Shown here piece by piece: positions 56,230 to 64,000 of a DNA stretch of 64,000 nt (positions are counted from its first letter, which is position 1; the number at the start of each line of letters is the position of its first letter). Below the pieces are notes generated by a model that had not been told where the DNA came from, ran no database searches, and worked only from the letters and a program-made list of their open reading frames with translations. The translations under genes were made by a program, and so were the position numbers. Source of the stretch: Kiloniella litopenaei (GTDB taxonomy: Bacteria > Pseudomonadota > Alphaproteobacteria > Kiloniellales > Kiloniellaceae); the NCBI RefSeq assembly GCF_000982415.1, contig NZ_LANI01000004.1, positions 62,001 to 126,000 on the forward strand. Reading direction: 5' to 3'.

Positions 56230-58239
56230 ATGACTGAATGTAATAAAGCCGAACTTGAATGGCGGGATGATTTCGTCCCGGTATCTACCAAATATGACGA
56301 TGTCTATTATTCTCTGGCCAATGGGTTAGAGGAAAGTGCCTTTGTTTTTCTTGAGGGTATTGGTGGCAAAGGTCTTTGGGAAAACAAACAGAATGTTGTC
56401 ATCGGAGAAACCGGGTTCGGAACGGGGTTAAACTTTTTAGTTACATGGCGGGAATGGAAAAAAACATCCGGGCCAGATCAACACTTAACTTTTGTTTCTG
56501 TTGAAGGCTTTCCACTTGATCGTGATCAGTTACATAAAGCGTTGGAACCATGGGATGGGCTTGGGGGTATTAGGGAAGCGCTAGTTAATGCTTACCCTGA
56601 TCTAAGCCCCGGTTTTCATACCGTGGAGTTTGAGCAAGATAATATTACCTTAATTCTTCTTTTTGGGGATGTAAGGGATGTTTTGACCAAGTTTACCGGA
56701 AAGATTGATGCCTGGTTTCTGGATGGTTTCGCCCCAAATAAAAATCCTGATATGTGGAATGCAGAAGTTTACGAACTCTTGGCAGCAAAATCAAAGCCCG
56801 GTACAAAATTGGCCAGCTTTACAGCTGCGGGGCATGTCCGGCGTGGATTAGAGGATGCTGAATTTAGAATTGAAAAACGTAAAGGCTATGCCTTTAAACG
56901 TGAACGTATTGTTGGTGTTTTTTCTCCAGATAAAATTGATGAAAATAACGAGAGATTTCATCCGGGATCTTTACCTTGGTTTGATATTCCAAAAACAAAC
57001 AGCAAACCTAAAAAAGTAGCTGTTATTGGGGCTGGAATAGTCGGTAACTGTCTGGCCTATAGTCTCTCGCGTGCGGGTGTCGAGGTTACTCTAATCGACA
57101 AAGCGTCGTCTGTTGCCGAAGGGGCATCAGGGAACCCGGCTGCGGTATTTGAGCCTAAATTAATGCGTAATGGTACGGTATTGGGGCAATATCTGGCGTC
57201 TTGTTATCTTTTTGCTTTGAGGTTTTATGAAAAACTTGCGGAGCAAACGGGGTTGGATATCTGGCATCATCAATGCGGGTCTATGGATCTGATCAGAGAC
57301 GACAAAGAGATTCAGCGTCGTCAGTCTTTTGTTTCTTCCAATGTTCTTCCCGGGGATCATTTTTCTATTGTGGATGCCAATCGTGCATCTGAAATTGCGG
57401 GTATTGAGTTGGCATCACCCGGTGTTTGGTATCCGCACGCTGGGTGTCTTAATACGGCAACGCTTGCCAGGGCTTTAACTGATAAGATCGATGTCCGGCT
57501 CAATTGCAAAGTGACATCGCTGGAGCAGTTTACAGAGCAAGGAAAATGTAAATGGAAACTCTCTGTTTCAGGCAGCGGCGAAGATTTGCAGTTTGACAGT
57601 GTTGTCCTTGCCAATGCCTTTAATGTCAGGAATTTTGCTCAATCTGAAAGCCTGTCTGTCATTATGAACAGGGGACAGGTTAGCATGTGCCTTCCAAATA
57701 AGATCAGTGCTAACTTAAAAACCATTGTGAATGGCAGTGGGTATATTACGCCTGCGATTAGGGGACAGCATGTTTTTGGTGCTACTTTCGAACGGCTCTA
57801 TTGCTATGATGAGGCAGAAGAAAGATCTGTTACAACAGAACGCCACGACCATAATTTGTCACTTCTAGACGAAATTGTTCCTAATCTTTCTACGCAGATA
57901 GATGCGACCGATTTGGATGGAAGAACCTCAGTTCGGGGAACAACTTTTGATCGTCTGCCGTTGGTTGGCCCGGTTTATCGCGAAGAGCAATATCGTACTG
58001 ATTATGCTGGCCTGAAAAATGGTGTGAAAAGCAAGCCTCTGTGGCCACGGGGCGAGTATCATGAAAATCTGTTTTGTGCCGTAGGCTTTGGGTCCCGAGG
58101 TTTTTTGACGGCACCCTTAATGGCAAACTATCTGGTGAAATTGATAACCGGGTGTAATGCCTTGCCAATCCCGAAGGATATAAGAGATGCAATTCACCCT
58201 GCGCGTTTTTTGATGAGAGATCTCAAAAAAGGATTATAA
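56230..58239 (+). CDS. mnmC: Bifunctional tRNA (mnm5s2U34) methyltransferase/oxidoreductase MnmC
   Basis: A 669-residue fusion. The N-terminal methyltransferase (1-245) has GETGFGTGLNFLV and DAWFLDGFAPNKNPDMW. The C-terminal FAD domain (from about 260, VAVIGAGIVGNCLAYSLSRA) removes the carboxymethyl group. Together they finish 5-methylaminomethyl-2-thiouridine in the wobble position of several tRNAs. Both catalytic halves appear complete. It is convergent with hutC, separated by a short GTAATGTGG/CCACATTAC hairpin that overlaps the hutC stop. Confidence 0.95.
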   Translation: MTECNKAELEWRDDFVPVSTKYDDVYYSLANGLEESAFVFLEGIGGKGLWENKQNVVIGETGFGTGLNFLVTWREWKKTSGPDQHLTFVSVEGFPLDRDQLHKALEPWDGLGGIREALVNAYPDLSPGFHTVEFEQDNITLILLFGDVRDVLTKFTGKIDAWFLDGFAPNKNPDMWNAEVYELLAAKSKPGTKLASFTAAGHVRRGLEDAEFRIEKRKGYAFKRERIVGVFSPDKIDENNERFHPGSLPWFDIPKTNSKPKKVAVIGAGIVGNCLAYSLSRAGVEVTLIDKASSVAEGASGNPAAVFEPKLMRNGTVLGQYLASCYLFALRFYEKLAEQTGLDIWHHQCGSMDLIRDDKEIQRRQSFVSSNVLPGDHFSIVDANRASEIAGIELASPGVWYPHAGCLNTATLARALTDKIDVRLNCKVTSLEQFTEQGKCKWKLSVSGSGEDLQFDSVVLANAFNVRNFAQSESLSVIMNRGQVSMCLPNKISANLKTIVNGSGYITPAIRGQHVFGATFERLYCYDEAEERSVTTERHDHNLSLLDEIVPNLSTQIDATDLDGRTSVRGTTFDRLPLVGPVYREEQYRTDYAGLKNGVKSKPLWPRGEYHENLFCAVGFGSRGFLTAPLMANYLVKLITGCNALPIPKDIRDAIHPARFLMRDLKKGL

Positions 58240-58277
58240 ACGGCCGATGAATGTAATGTGGTTTCTCTAACGCCACA

Positions 58278-59000
58278 TTACCCCTGAAATGTTCCGCCCA
58301 GGCTATAGCGATCACCCGGGTGAATAAGCTTGGCATAGGTAACGGTTTTCCTCTCTGACCACGTCCGTCGTCTTAGTAACAGACATGGCGTTCCCAGCGG
58401 AATTTGCAGTAACTCAGCCTGTTTATCTTCTGGCGCAATCGCAAAAATGCTGTGCTCTGCGTTATCTAACGGCGCGGCTTTCACCAGATAGTCATAGGGG
58501 GTGATATTGCTAAAATCCTGATTTAGATAATCGGGTGCAGCGGCGGGGTTAACGAAACGATCTTCTAGTTGAATGGGGACGTCGTTTTCCTTGTGAATAA
58601 TAATCGAATGGAAAACAGGTGCATTCAATTCAAGATCCATCACGCCCGCGATATGGGCAGAAGCCTTTTCCTGGGCGAGCAGAATGATGTCATTACTATA
58701 CTCGCTATTACGGGATCTGACTTCTTCGGCAATACTTTTGATTGAAAGTACAGCAGATTGGGGGCGGGGTTCAGCAACAAAAGTACCAGCACCTTGAACC
58801 CGCATCAGCCAGCCATCAGCAGTCAATTCTCTCAAAGCCCTGTGAATAGTCATGCGAGACATATTTTGGCTTTGGGTCAGCTCGTTTTCGGATGGAATTT
58901 GAAAACCAGGCTTCCACTGACCGGATTGGATGTGTTCAATGATGTGCTCTTTCACCTTTTGGTAAAGAGGTACTTTTTTGTCGAGACTCCCAGCGTCCAT
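58278..59000 (-). CDS. hutC: Histidine utilisation repressor HutC
   Basis: A 240-residue GntR-family regulator with N-terminal winged helix (residues 12-78, IPSENELTQSQNMSRMTIHR) and UTRA domain (from about 95), the urocanate sensor in HutC proteins. The close match to HutC is clear in VQGAGTFVAEPRPQS and RFVNPAAAPDYL. It is separated from hutH and hutU by folE and hisI. Predicted operators lie in front of hutU. Confidence 0.92.
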   Translation of the reverse strand: MDAGSLDKKVPLYQKVKEHIIEHIQSGQWKPGFQIPSENELTQSQNMSRMTIHRALRELTADGWLMRVQGAGTFVAEPRPQSAVLSIKSIAEEVRSRNSEYSNDIILLAQEKASAHIAGVMDLELNAPVFHSIIIHKENDVPIQLEDRFVNPAAAPDYLNQDFSNITPYDYLVKAAPLDNAEHSIFAIAPEDKQAELLQIPLGTPCLLLRRRTWSERKTVTYAKLIHPGDRYSLGGTFQG

Positions 59001-59358
59001 ATCGAAATTCCCACGCGGTTAAGCGTTACCTGAGGTATTTATTATTTTTTGTCGTTGTGCAATAAATGCATGTTTTTACAGTGTATTTCCAGCAAAAACT
59101 CATCTAGTTGCTGAAAATACACTGTATTTATGTCATTCGCCTACAAAAAACAATTATCAGTTATTGAATTTCGTTCGCTTATTATTTCGGCTTTCTGCTC
59201 TAAAATTGTCCAAAATCAACTAGGGAGATGTTGTTAAAGGCACTGTCCCATGCTGGGTTTTTGTTGACGCTCGTTTATTTGTAAAAGAAGCGCCAAATAG
59301 AAACAGATCCTGTCATGATCCTTCTTTATTTCGATTAGTATCTATGAGAGTTCGGGTT
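59001..59358. repeat. hutC upstream region with a 19-bp inverted repeat
   Basis: No gene is seen. Arms 59077-59095 and 59108-59126 (TACAGTGTATTT and AAATACACTGTA at the outside, inner part CAGCAA/TTGCTG) pair with one mismatch around a 12-base centre. The repeat sits 77-126 bp upstream of the hutC start. It does not look like the TGTATATACA boxes at hutU. The outer AGTGTATTT also occurs in the betI palindrome. Confidence 0.7.
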
Positions 59359-59970
59359 TCAAATTTTTGTTATTAGGTTCATAAATTCAGCTCTAGTGCG
59401 GGGGTCTTTTCTGAATAAACCTAACATACGGCTTGTGACTGTACTGGTCTCGGTTTTATGGATGCCGCGTGTCGTCATGCATTGATGTCCGGCATCAATA
59501 ACAACTGCAACACCCCTCGGTTTTAGTACGCGTTCAAGGGTATCAGCAATTTGAGCTGTCAAGGTTTCCTGAGTTTGTAGGCGTTTAGCGTAAACATCTA
59601 CCAAGCGAGCAAGCTTACTTATACCTACTACTCGTTTGTCAGGAATGTATGCAACATGTGCCTTACCTAAAATTGGCACAATATGGTGTTCGCAGTGCGA
59701 TTCCAACCGTACGTTTTTTATGATGACCATTTCATCATAACCTTCGACTTCCTCAAATGTTCTGGCAAGTATCTCATCTGGGTTCATTCCATATCCAGCA
59801 AAGAACTCCTTATAGGCATTTATCACACGTTTAGGTGTGTCAATTAATCCTTCGCGATTAGGGTCATCACCTGCCCATGAAATAAGAGTTTTTACGGCTT
59901 GCATTGCCTCTTCACGGCTAGGGGAATTTTGATGCTCCGAGGAAACATTAGGCTTCGCTACTTTTGTCAT
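59359..59970 (-). CDS. folE: GTP cyclohydrolase I
   Basis: A 203-residue type I enzyme converting GTP to dihydroneopterin triphosphate, the first step toward folate. The zinc ligands C93 and H96 (SHCEHH) and C164 (HQCMTTRG) are all present, so it is the classical zinc form. It is divergent from hisI, another zinc enzyme, across a Zur-like palindrome that lies 25 bp before its start codon. It splits the hut region. It may be a second, zinc-responsive copy, but the rest of the genome is needed to tell. Confidence 0.95.
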   Translation of the reverse strand: MTKVAKPNVSSEHQNSPSREEAMQAVKTLISWAGDDPNREGLIDTPKRVINAYKEFFAGYGMNPDEILARTFEEVEGYDEMVIIKNVRLESHCEHHIVPILGKAHVAYIPDKRVVGISKLARLVDVYAKRLQTQETLTAQIADTLERVLKPRGVAVVIDAGHQCMTTRGIHKTETSTVTSRMLGLFRKDPRTRAEFMNLITKI

Positions 59971-59994
59971 ATAATTTTACCATTGATTGATGTT

Positions 59995-60014
59995 TGTTAT
60001 GTTATAACATATCA
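59995..60014. promoter_or_regulatory. Zur-like zinc-uptake regulator box between folE and hisI
   Basis: TGTTATGTTATAACATATCA is a 20-bp palindrome with one mismatched pair. It strongly resembles the Zur consensus of alphaproteobacteria (GATATGTTATAACATATC type). It lies 25 bp from folE and 105 bp from hisI, so it could repress both when zinc is plentiful. Confidence 0.75.
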
Positions 60015-60119
60015 TTATGAGGTTGATCTATTGTTGGCAACCCTGAAGTTAAGAGATTAAAGGGTAAAATATACAGAGTTCCAACTAAGCTGTGGTTACT
60101 TAAAATACGGGAGAGCGGC

Positions 60120-60497
60120 ATGAATGCCGATATTGCAAAATTAATAAATTATAATGAAGCAGGGTTGGTTCCCGCTATTGCTCAACAGTACGATACAGGT
60201 GAAGTACTAATGCTTGCCTGGATGAATAGTGATGCTATTCAAGAAACGCTGGAAACTAACCAGGTTTGTTATTGGTCGCGCTCGCGTAAAAAACTTTGGC
60301 GTAAAGGGGAAACCTCGGGCAACTGCCAAAAGTTAATAGAATTTCGTTTTGATTGTGATGACGATACGATCTTGATGTTTGTTGATCAAACCGGACCTGC
60401 TTGTCACACGGGCAGACCAAACTGTTTTTATCATTCGGTTCAAGATGGACAAGTTTCGGTTATCAGTGAACCGCTTAAAGAAAACATACAAAGCTAA
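60120..60497 (+). CDS. hisI: Phosphoribosyl-AMP cyclohydrolase
   Basis: A 125-residue enzyme of histidine biosynthesis (hydrolysis of PR-AMP). The motif SGNCQ, the Mg-binding DCDDDT and zinc cysteines C79, C95 (GPACHTG) and C102 (NCFYH) are all present. No HisE domain is fused. It is isolated from other his genes and paired with folE around a Zur-like box. HisI paralogues occur in Zur regulons of other bacteria, so this may be a zinc-limitation copy. Confidence 0.93.
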   Translation: MNADIAKLINYNEAGLVPAIAQQYDTGEVLMLAWMNSDAIQETLETNQVCYWSRSRKKLWRKGETSGNCQKLIEFRFDCDDDTILMFVDQTGPACHTGRPNCFYHSVQDGQVSVISEPLKENIQS

Positions 60498-60651
60498 AAC
60501 TAATTTTGCTTGTTTAGAACAACCTTTAATGATGCCTTATCTTATTTTGTTGGTGGCGAGATCGATAAATTAGGTAGAGAATTGTAATTTTCAACTTCAT
60601 TGTGGTTCGATTTATTGTTGATGATAGTCCCTAATTCAGTGGAGTTGGGCG

Positions 60652-60686
60652 GATGTTATAGCCCCTTTGAAAGGAGCTATAACATC
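60652..60686 (-). terminator. Strong palindrome downstream of hutH
   Basis: A 16-bp stem (GATGTTATAGCCCCTT with AAGGAGCTATAACATC, one mismatch) and a TGA loop, 31 bp after the hutH stop. No T-tract follows on the minus strand, so it may act as an mRNA 3' end or as a protein site rather than an intrinsic terminator. Confidence 0.5.
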
Positions 60687-60716
60687 AATGACTAACAATT
60701 ACAGTTTACAAGTAAT

Positions 60717-62252
60717 TTATTGTTCTAGACTTGGCAGAAAGTCAGCTTTTGATATGTTGTTGAAAGTTCCATCCCAAACCAGATTTTCTGCAGATTCCAA
60801 GTCATCCGCAAAATAGCGATCCTGTTCAAAGAAGGCTACGTCTTTACGGAGCCTTGCCATAACTTTCTCCAGTGTCGGAGAGGTCTTCAACGGCTTGAGG
60901 AAATCAATACCTTGGGCTGCTGATAAAAGCTCAACTGCTAACACACCTGCTGTATTTTTTGCCATGTCTGACAAACGCCTTGCGGCAAAGGTCGCCATGG
61001 AAACATGGTCTTCCTGGTTTGCTGATGTTGGCAGGCTGTCAACACAGGCGGGATGGGCAAGAGATTTATTCTCTGATGCCAGGGCCGCAGCGGTAACTTG
61101 CGCAATCATAAAGCCAGAGTTGAGACCGCTTCCTGCAACGAGGAATGGGGGCAGGCCGGACATGGAGCTGTCCATCAAGAGTGCAATACGACGTTCTGAC
61201 AGAGCACCCATTTCCGAAATAGCAAGGGCGAGAACGTCAGATGCCATGGCTACGGGTTCTGCATGGAAGTTACCGCCTGAAAGAATGTCACCTTCTTTTG
61301 TGAAAACCAATGGGTTATCAGATACGGCATTGGCTTCACGTTCAAAAATTGTCGCTGCAAAACGGAGGTGATCAAGGCAAGCACCTAATACTTGAGGCTG
61401 ACAACGTAGTGAATAAGGATCTTGTACCTTTTCGCAATCAGCGTGGCTGTCTTTAATAGGGCTGGCATTCAGGATGTCTCTGAAAACTTCAGCGACATCG
61501 GCCTGACCAATCTGTCCTCGGGCTTCTTGGATACGCGGGTCAAATGGTACATGCGATCCTTTTGCTGCTTCAACGCTCATAGAGCCTGCAACGGTGCTCG
61601 CTATCATCAGGTTCTCAGCACGGAATAAACCGACAAGAGCAAGTGCAGTTGAAACTTGAGTTCCGTTTAACAAAGCCAAACCTTCTTTGGGGCCTAGCAC
61701 CTTTGGTTTTAAGCCAATGCGCTCCAGCCCTTCCTTGGCAGACATAATTTCACCTTTGTACCGGGCTTTTCCTGCACCGATTATCAAAGACGACATATGG
61801 GCGAGAGGCGCTAGATCACCAGAGGCTCCAACGGATCCTTTTGAAGGGATACAAGGATAAAGACCTTCGTTGTAGAAGGTGATCAGGTAATCAAGAACTT
61901 CCTGTCTGATGCCTGAAAATCCTTGCGCAAGTGACGTCACTTTAAGTGCAAGAATAAGGCGTACAACTTCATCATCAAGCAACGGTCCCATACCCGTTGC
62001 GTGAGACAGGACAAGGTTGCTCTGTAATTCTTCCAGCTGTTCGTCATCAATCCGGGTTGAAGCAAGGCGCCCAAACCCGGTGTTGATACCATAAACGGTT
62101 CTGCCATCTCTCAGCACATCGCGAACGGTTTCTGTTGATGCCGCAATTTGTGCTTTGCAAGCCGGATCCAGCTCGATTTTGACATTGTCAAATGTCAGAG
62201 ACCGAAGGGTCGCGAGTGTTAATTGACGGGGTGTCAGGACCAGTGATTTCAT
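60717..62252 (-). CDS. hutH: Histidine ammonia-lyase
   Basis: A 511-residue enzyme deaminating histidine to urocanate. The Ala-Ser-Gly triad that forms the MIO cofactor is at residues 143-145 ([14 protein letters not shown]). N-terminal YGINTGFG and the later [10 protein letters not shown] are typical. It overlaps hutU by 4 bp (ATGA) and is co-transcribed with it. hutI and hutG are not in the window. Confidence 0.97.
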   Translation of the reverse strand: MKSLVLTPRQLTLATLRSLTFDNVKIELDPACKAQIAASTETVRDVLRDGRTVYGINTGFGRLASTRIDDEQLEELQSNLVLSHATGMGPLLDDEVVRLILALKVTSLAQGFSGIRQEVLDYLITFYNEGLYPCIPSKGSVGASGDLAPLAHMSSLIIGAGKARYKGEIMSAKEGLERIGLKPKVLGPKEGLALLNGTQVSTALALVGLFRAENLMIASTVAGSMSVEAAKGSHVPFDPRIQEARGQIGQADVAEVFRDILNASPIKDSHADCEKVQDPYSLRCQPQVLGACLDHLRFAATIFEREANAVSDNPLVFTKEGDILSGGNFHAEPVAMASDVLALAISEMGALSERRIALLMDSSMSGLPPFLVAGSGLNSGFMIAQVTAAALASENKSLAHPACVDSLPTSANQEDHVSMATFAARRLSDMAKNTAGVLAVELLSAAQGIDFLKPLKTSPTLEKVMARLRKDVAFFEQDRYFADDLESAENLVWDGTFNNISKADFLPSLEQ

Positions 62253-63913
62253 TTATCTGACTCCATAGGAAGGTCGAGATTGTTATCCCGAGCACATTTT
62301 TTAGCAATTTCGTATCCGGCATCTGCATGACGCATAACACCTGTTGCGGGATCATTCCAGAGAACGCGTCCCAATCGTTTGTCCGCTGCTTCTGTGCCAT
62401 CGGCACAGATTACCACGCCAGAATGTTGCGAGAAGCCCATGCCGACACCTCCGCCGTGATGAAGGGATACCCAGGTTGCTCCACCGGCTGTGTTCAACAA
62501 GGCGTTGAGCAAAGGCCAGTCTGAGACTGCATCCGATCCGTCCATCATACTTTCTGTTTCACGGTTCGGGCTGGCAACGGATCCTGAATCCAGATGGTCG
62601 CGCCCGATAACGACGGGGGCTTTAAGTTCGCCATTGCGAACCATTTCGTTAAAGGCGAGGCCTAGTTTATGGCGTTGCCCCAATCCAACCCAGCAAATAC
62701 GGGATGGCAGGCCTTGGAAATGAATGCGTTCACGCGCCATGTCCAGCCAGTTGTGCAGATGCGGGTCATCCGGGATAAGTTCTTTGACTTTCTGATCCGT
62801 TTTATAAATATCCTCTGGATCACCGGAAAGTGCAGCCCAACGGAATGGTCCGATACCCCGACAAAAGAGAGGACGGATATAGGCAGGGACAAAACCGGGG
62901 AAATCAAATGCGTTCTCAACACCTTCTTCCAGCGCCATTTGGCGGATGTTGTTACCGTAATCAACTGTGGGGATGCCCTGTGCGTGGAAATCAAGCATGG
63001 CTTGGACCTGAACTGCCATGGATTTCTTTGCCGCAGTTGTGGTCCCTTTGGGATCTTTTTGAGATCGTTCAACATACTCACCCCAAGTCCAACCTTGTGG
63101 GAGGTAACCGTTCAGGGGATCATGTGCGGATGTTTGATCCGTTACAATATCCGGGCGTACGCCACGTTTGACAAGTTCCGGGAAGATATCTGCTGCATTG
63201 CCAAGCAAACCAACCGAGATAGCCTTTTTGTTGGCGACGGCATCGTTGATGATGTTAAGTGCTTCATCAAGGTCACTGCATTTTTTATCCAGATAACCGG
63301 TGCGGATACGCATATCAATGCGGTCTTCCTGACACTCGACTGCCAGCATAGAAGCCCCAGCCATTGTGGCGGAAAGAGGTTGGGCACCGCCCATACCGCC
63401 GAGGCCACCCGTGAGGATCCAGCGACCGGAGAGGTCACCGTTATAGTGTTGGCGTCCGGCTTCTACAAAAGTTTCGTACGTACCCTGAACAATACCTTGG
63501 CTGCCGATATAGATCCATGATCCTGCGGTCATTTGGCCGTACATCATCAAGCCTGCTTTATCCAGCTTGTTGAAGTGCTCCCAGTTTGCCCAGTTTGGTA
63601 CAAGGTTAGAGTTGGCAATAAGAACACGAGGGGCATCTGGATGCGTCGGGAAAATGCCAACGGGCTTGCCGGATTGTACAAGAAGCGTCTGATCGTCTTT
63701 GAGTTTTTTCAGGCTTTCGACGATTTTATCGTAACATTCCCAGTTTCGGGCTGCGCGGCCAATTCCGCCATAAACCACCAGTTCTTCAGGGTGTTCGGCG
63801 ACATCTGGATCCAGATTATTCATCAACATTCTAAGCGGTGCTTCACTTAGCCAGCTTTCACATGAAAGTTCTGGGCCGTGCGGGGCGCGGATTGTGCGTG
63901 TGTTCTTTTTCAT
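62249..63913 (-). CDS. hutU: Urocanate hydratase
   Basis: A 554-residue NAD-dependent enzyme converting urocanate to imidazolone propionate. I start at ATG 63913 ([13 protein letters not shown]), the normal N-terminus; the frame extends to 63976 but that part contains the operators. Signatures include [19 protein letters not shown]-type [28 protein letters not shown] and [17 protein letters not shown]. First gene of hutU-hutH. Confidence 0.97.
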   Translation of the reverse strand: MKKNTRTIRAPHGPELSCESWLSEAPLRMLMNNLDPDVAEHPEELVVYGGIGRAARNWECYDKIVESLKKLKDDQTLLVQSGKPVGIFPTHPDAPRVLIANSNLVPNWANWEHFNKLDKAGLMMYGQMTAGSWIYIGSQGIVQGTYETFVEAGRQHYNGDLSGRWILTGGLGGMGGAQPLSATMAGASMLAVECQEDRIDMRIRTGYLDKKCSDLDEALNIINDAVANKKAISVGLLGNAADIFPELVKRGVRPDIVTDQTSAHDPLNGYLPQGWTWGEYVERSQKDPKGTTTAAKKSMAVQVQAMLDFHAQGIPTVDYGNNIRQMALEEGVENAFDFPGFVPAYIRPLFCRGIGPFRWAALSGDPEDIYKTDQKVKELIPDDPHLHNWLDMARERIHFQGLPSRICWVGLGQRHKLGLAFNEMVRNGELKAPVVIGRDHLDSGSVASPNRETESMMDGSDAVSDWPLLNALLNTAGGATWVSLHHGGGVGMGFSQHSGVVICADGTEAADKRLGRVLWNDPATGVMRHADAGYEIAKKCARDNNLDLPMESDK

Positions 63914-63939
63914 TTGTCCAACTTTCCGACTCAGGAATA

Positions 63940-63967
63940 TGTATATACAAAATAACTTGTCTATACA
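63940..63967 (-). promoter_or_regulatory. Two HutC-like operators upstream of hutU
   Basis: TGTATATACA (63940-63949) is a perfect palindrome and TGTCTATACA (63958-63967) a near copy, 18 bp apart. The GntR/HutC family typically binds TGTATATACA-like palindromes. They lie 27-54 bp before the hutU start, where bound repressor would block transcription. Confidence 0.75.
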
Positions 63968-64000
63968 TCTTGTCAATATCCTGAATGGTACATCTGCTGT

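Noticed and set aside
62669-63520. 283-codon plus-strand open frame
   Set aside because: Antisense to hutU, with no independent evidence of coding.

Overview
The window looks like one contiguous piece of chromosome from a marine-type alphaproteobacterium of moderate GC content. The evidence is taurine dissimilation genes in the Roseobacter/Kiloniella style, a MocR-type TauR, an OmpA-like lipoprotein, periplasmic nitrate reductase, CpaA-type prepilin peptidase, PAS_5 protein and FNR/Zur-like boxes. A Kiloniellales/Sneathiellales-like host is an inference only. I saw no tRNA, rRNA, CRISPR array, transposase or prophage gene. Almost everything is intact metabolic operons.

Layout. (1) 1-17.4 kb is a taurine module: soeA (sulfite dehydrogenase, cut by the left edge), pta, tauR, a chemoreceptor, a PotDABC-type ABC importer, a small unknown protein, tpa and xsc. 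Tpa deaminates taurine to sulfoacetaldehyde, Xsc splits it to acetyl phosphate and sulfite, Pta makes acetyl-CoA, and Soe oxidises sulfite. A CTGGACTCAT-like motif recurs in front of most of these units. (2) 17.5-23.6 kb is a biotin block, bioF-(bioH/G-like)-bioC-bioD-bioA-bioB. (3) 23.9-26.3 kb holds betA-betI with a large palindrome upstream of betI. (4) 26.4-31.7 kb has an orphan prepilin peptidase, a PAS_5 protein and pyruvate carboxylase, a biotin enzyme. (5) 31.7-34.6 kb is thiOSGE under a TPP riboswitch. (6) 34.8-39.2 kb is napDABC, with napE placed on the opposite strand and an FNR-type box at both promoters. (7) 39.3-52.1 kb is a divergent amino-sugar module: murQ and a sugar ABC importer leftwards; BadF-type kinase, GntR regulator, NagB-II-like SIS protein, nagA, Gfo/Idh/MocA oxidoreductase, class II aldolase and PfkB kinase rightwards. 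One 230-bp divergent promoter carries arrays of ATTGGT repeats. (8) 52.1-58.2 kb has a double CDGSH protein, an OmpA-type lipoprotein, an AsmA protein and mnmC. (9) 58.3-64 kb is a histidine-utilisation region (hutC, hutH, hutU). It is interrupted by a divergent folE/hisI pair sharing a near-perfect Zur-like palindrome.

The most promising leads are four. The taurine regulon uses a polyamine-type importer plus a chemoreceptor and an unrecognised 125-residue protein. The amino-sugar module appears to carry carbon from MurNAc/GlcNAc to triose phosphates. folE/hisI are predicted to be zinc-controlled. napE is detached but apparently co-regulated. All functional calls come from reading the sequence; no database search was possible.
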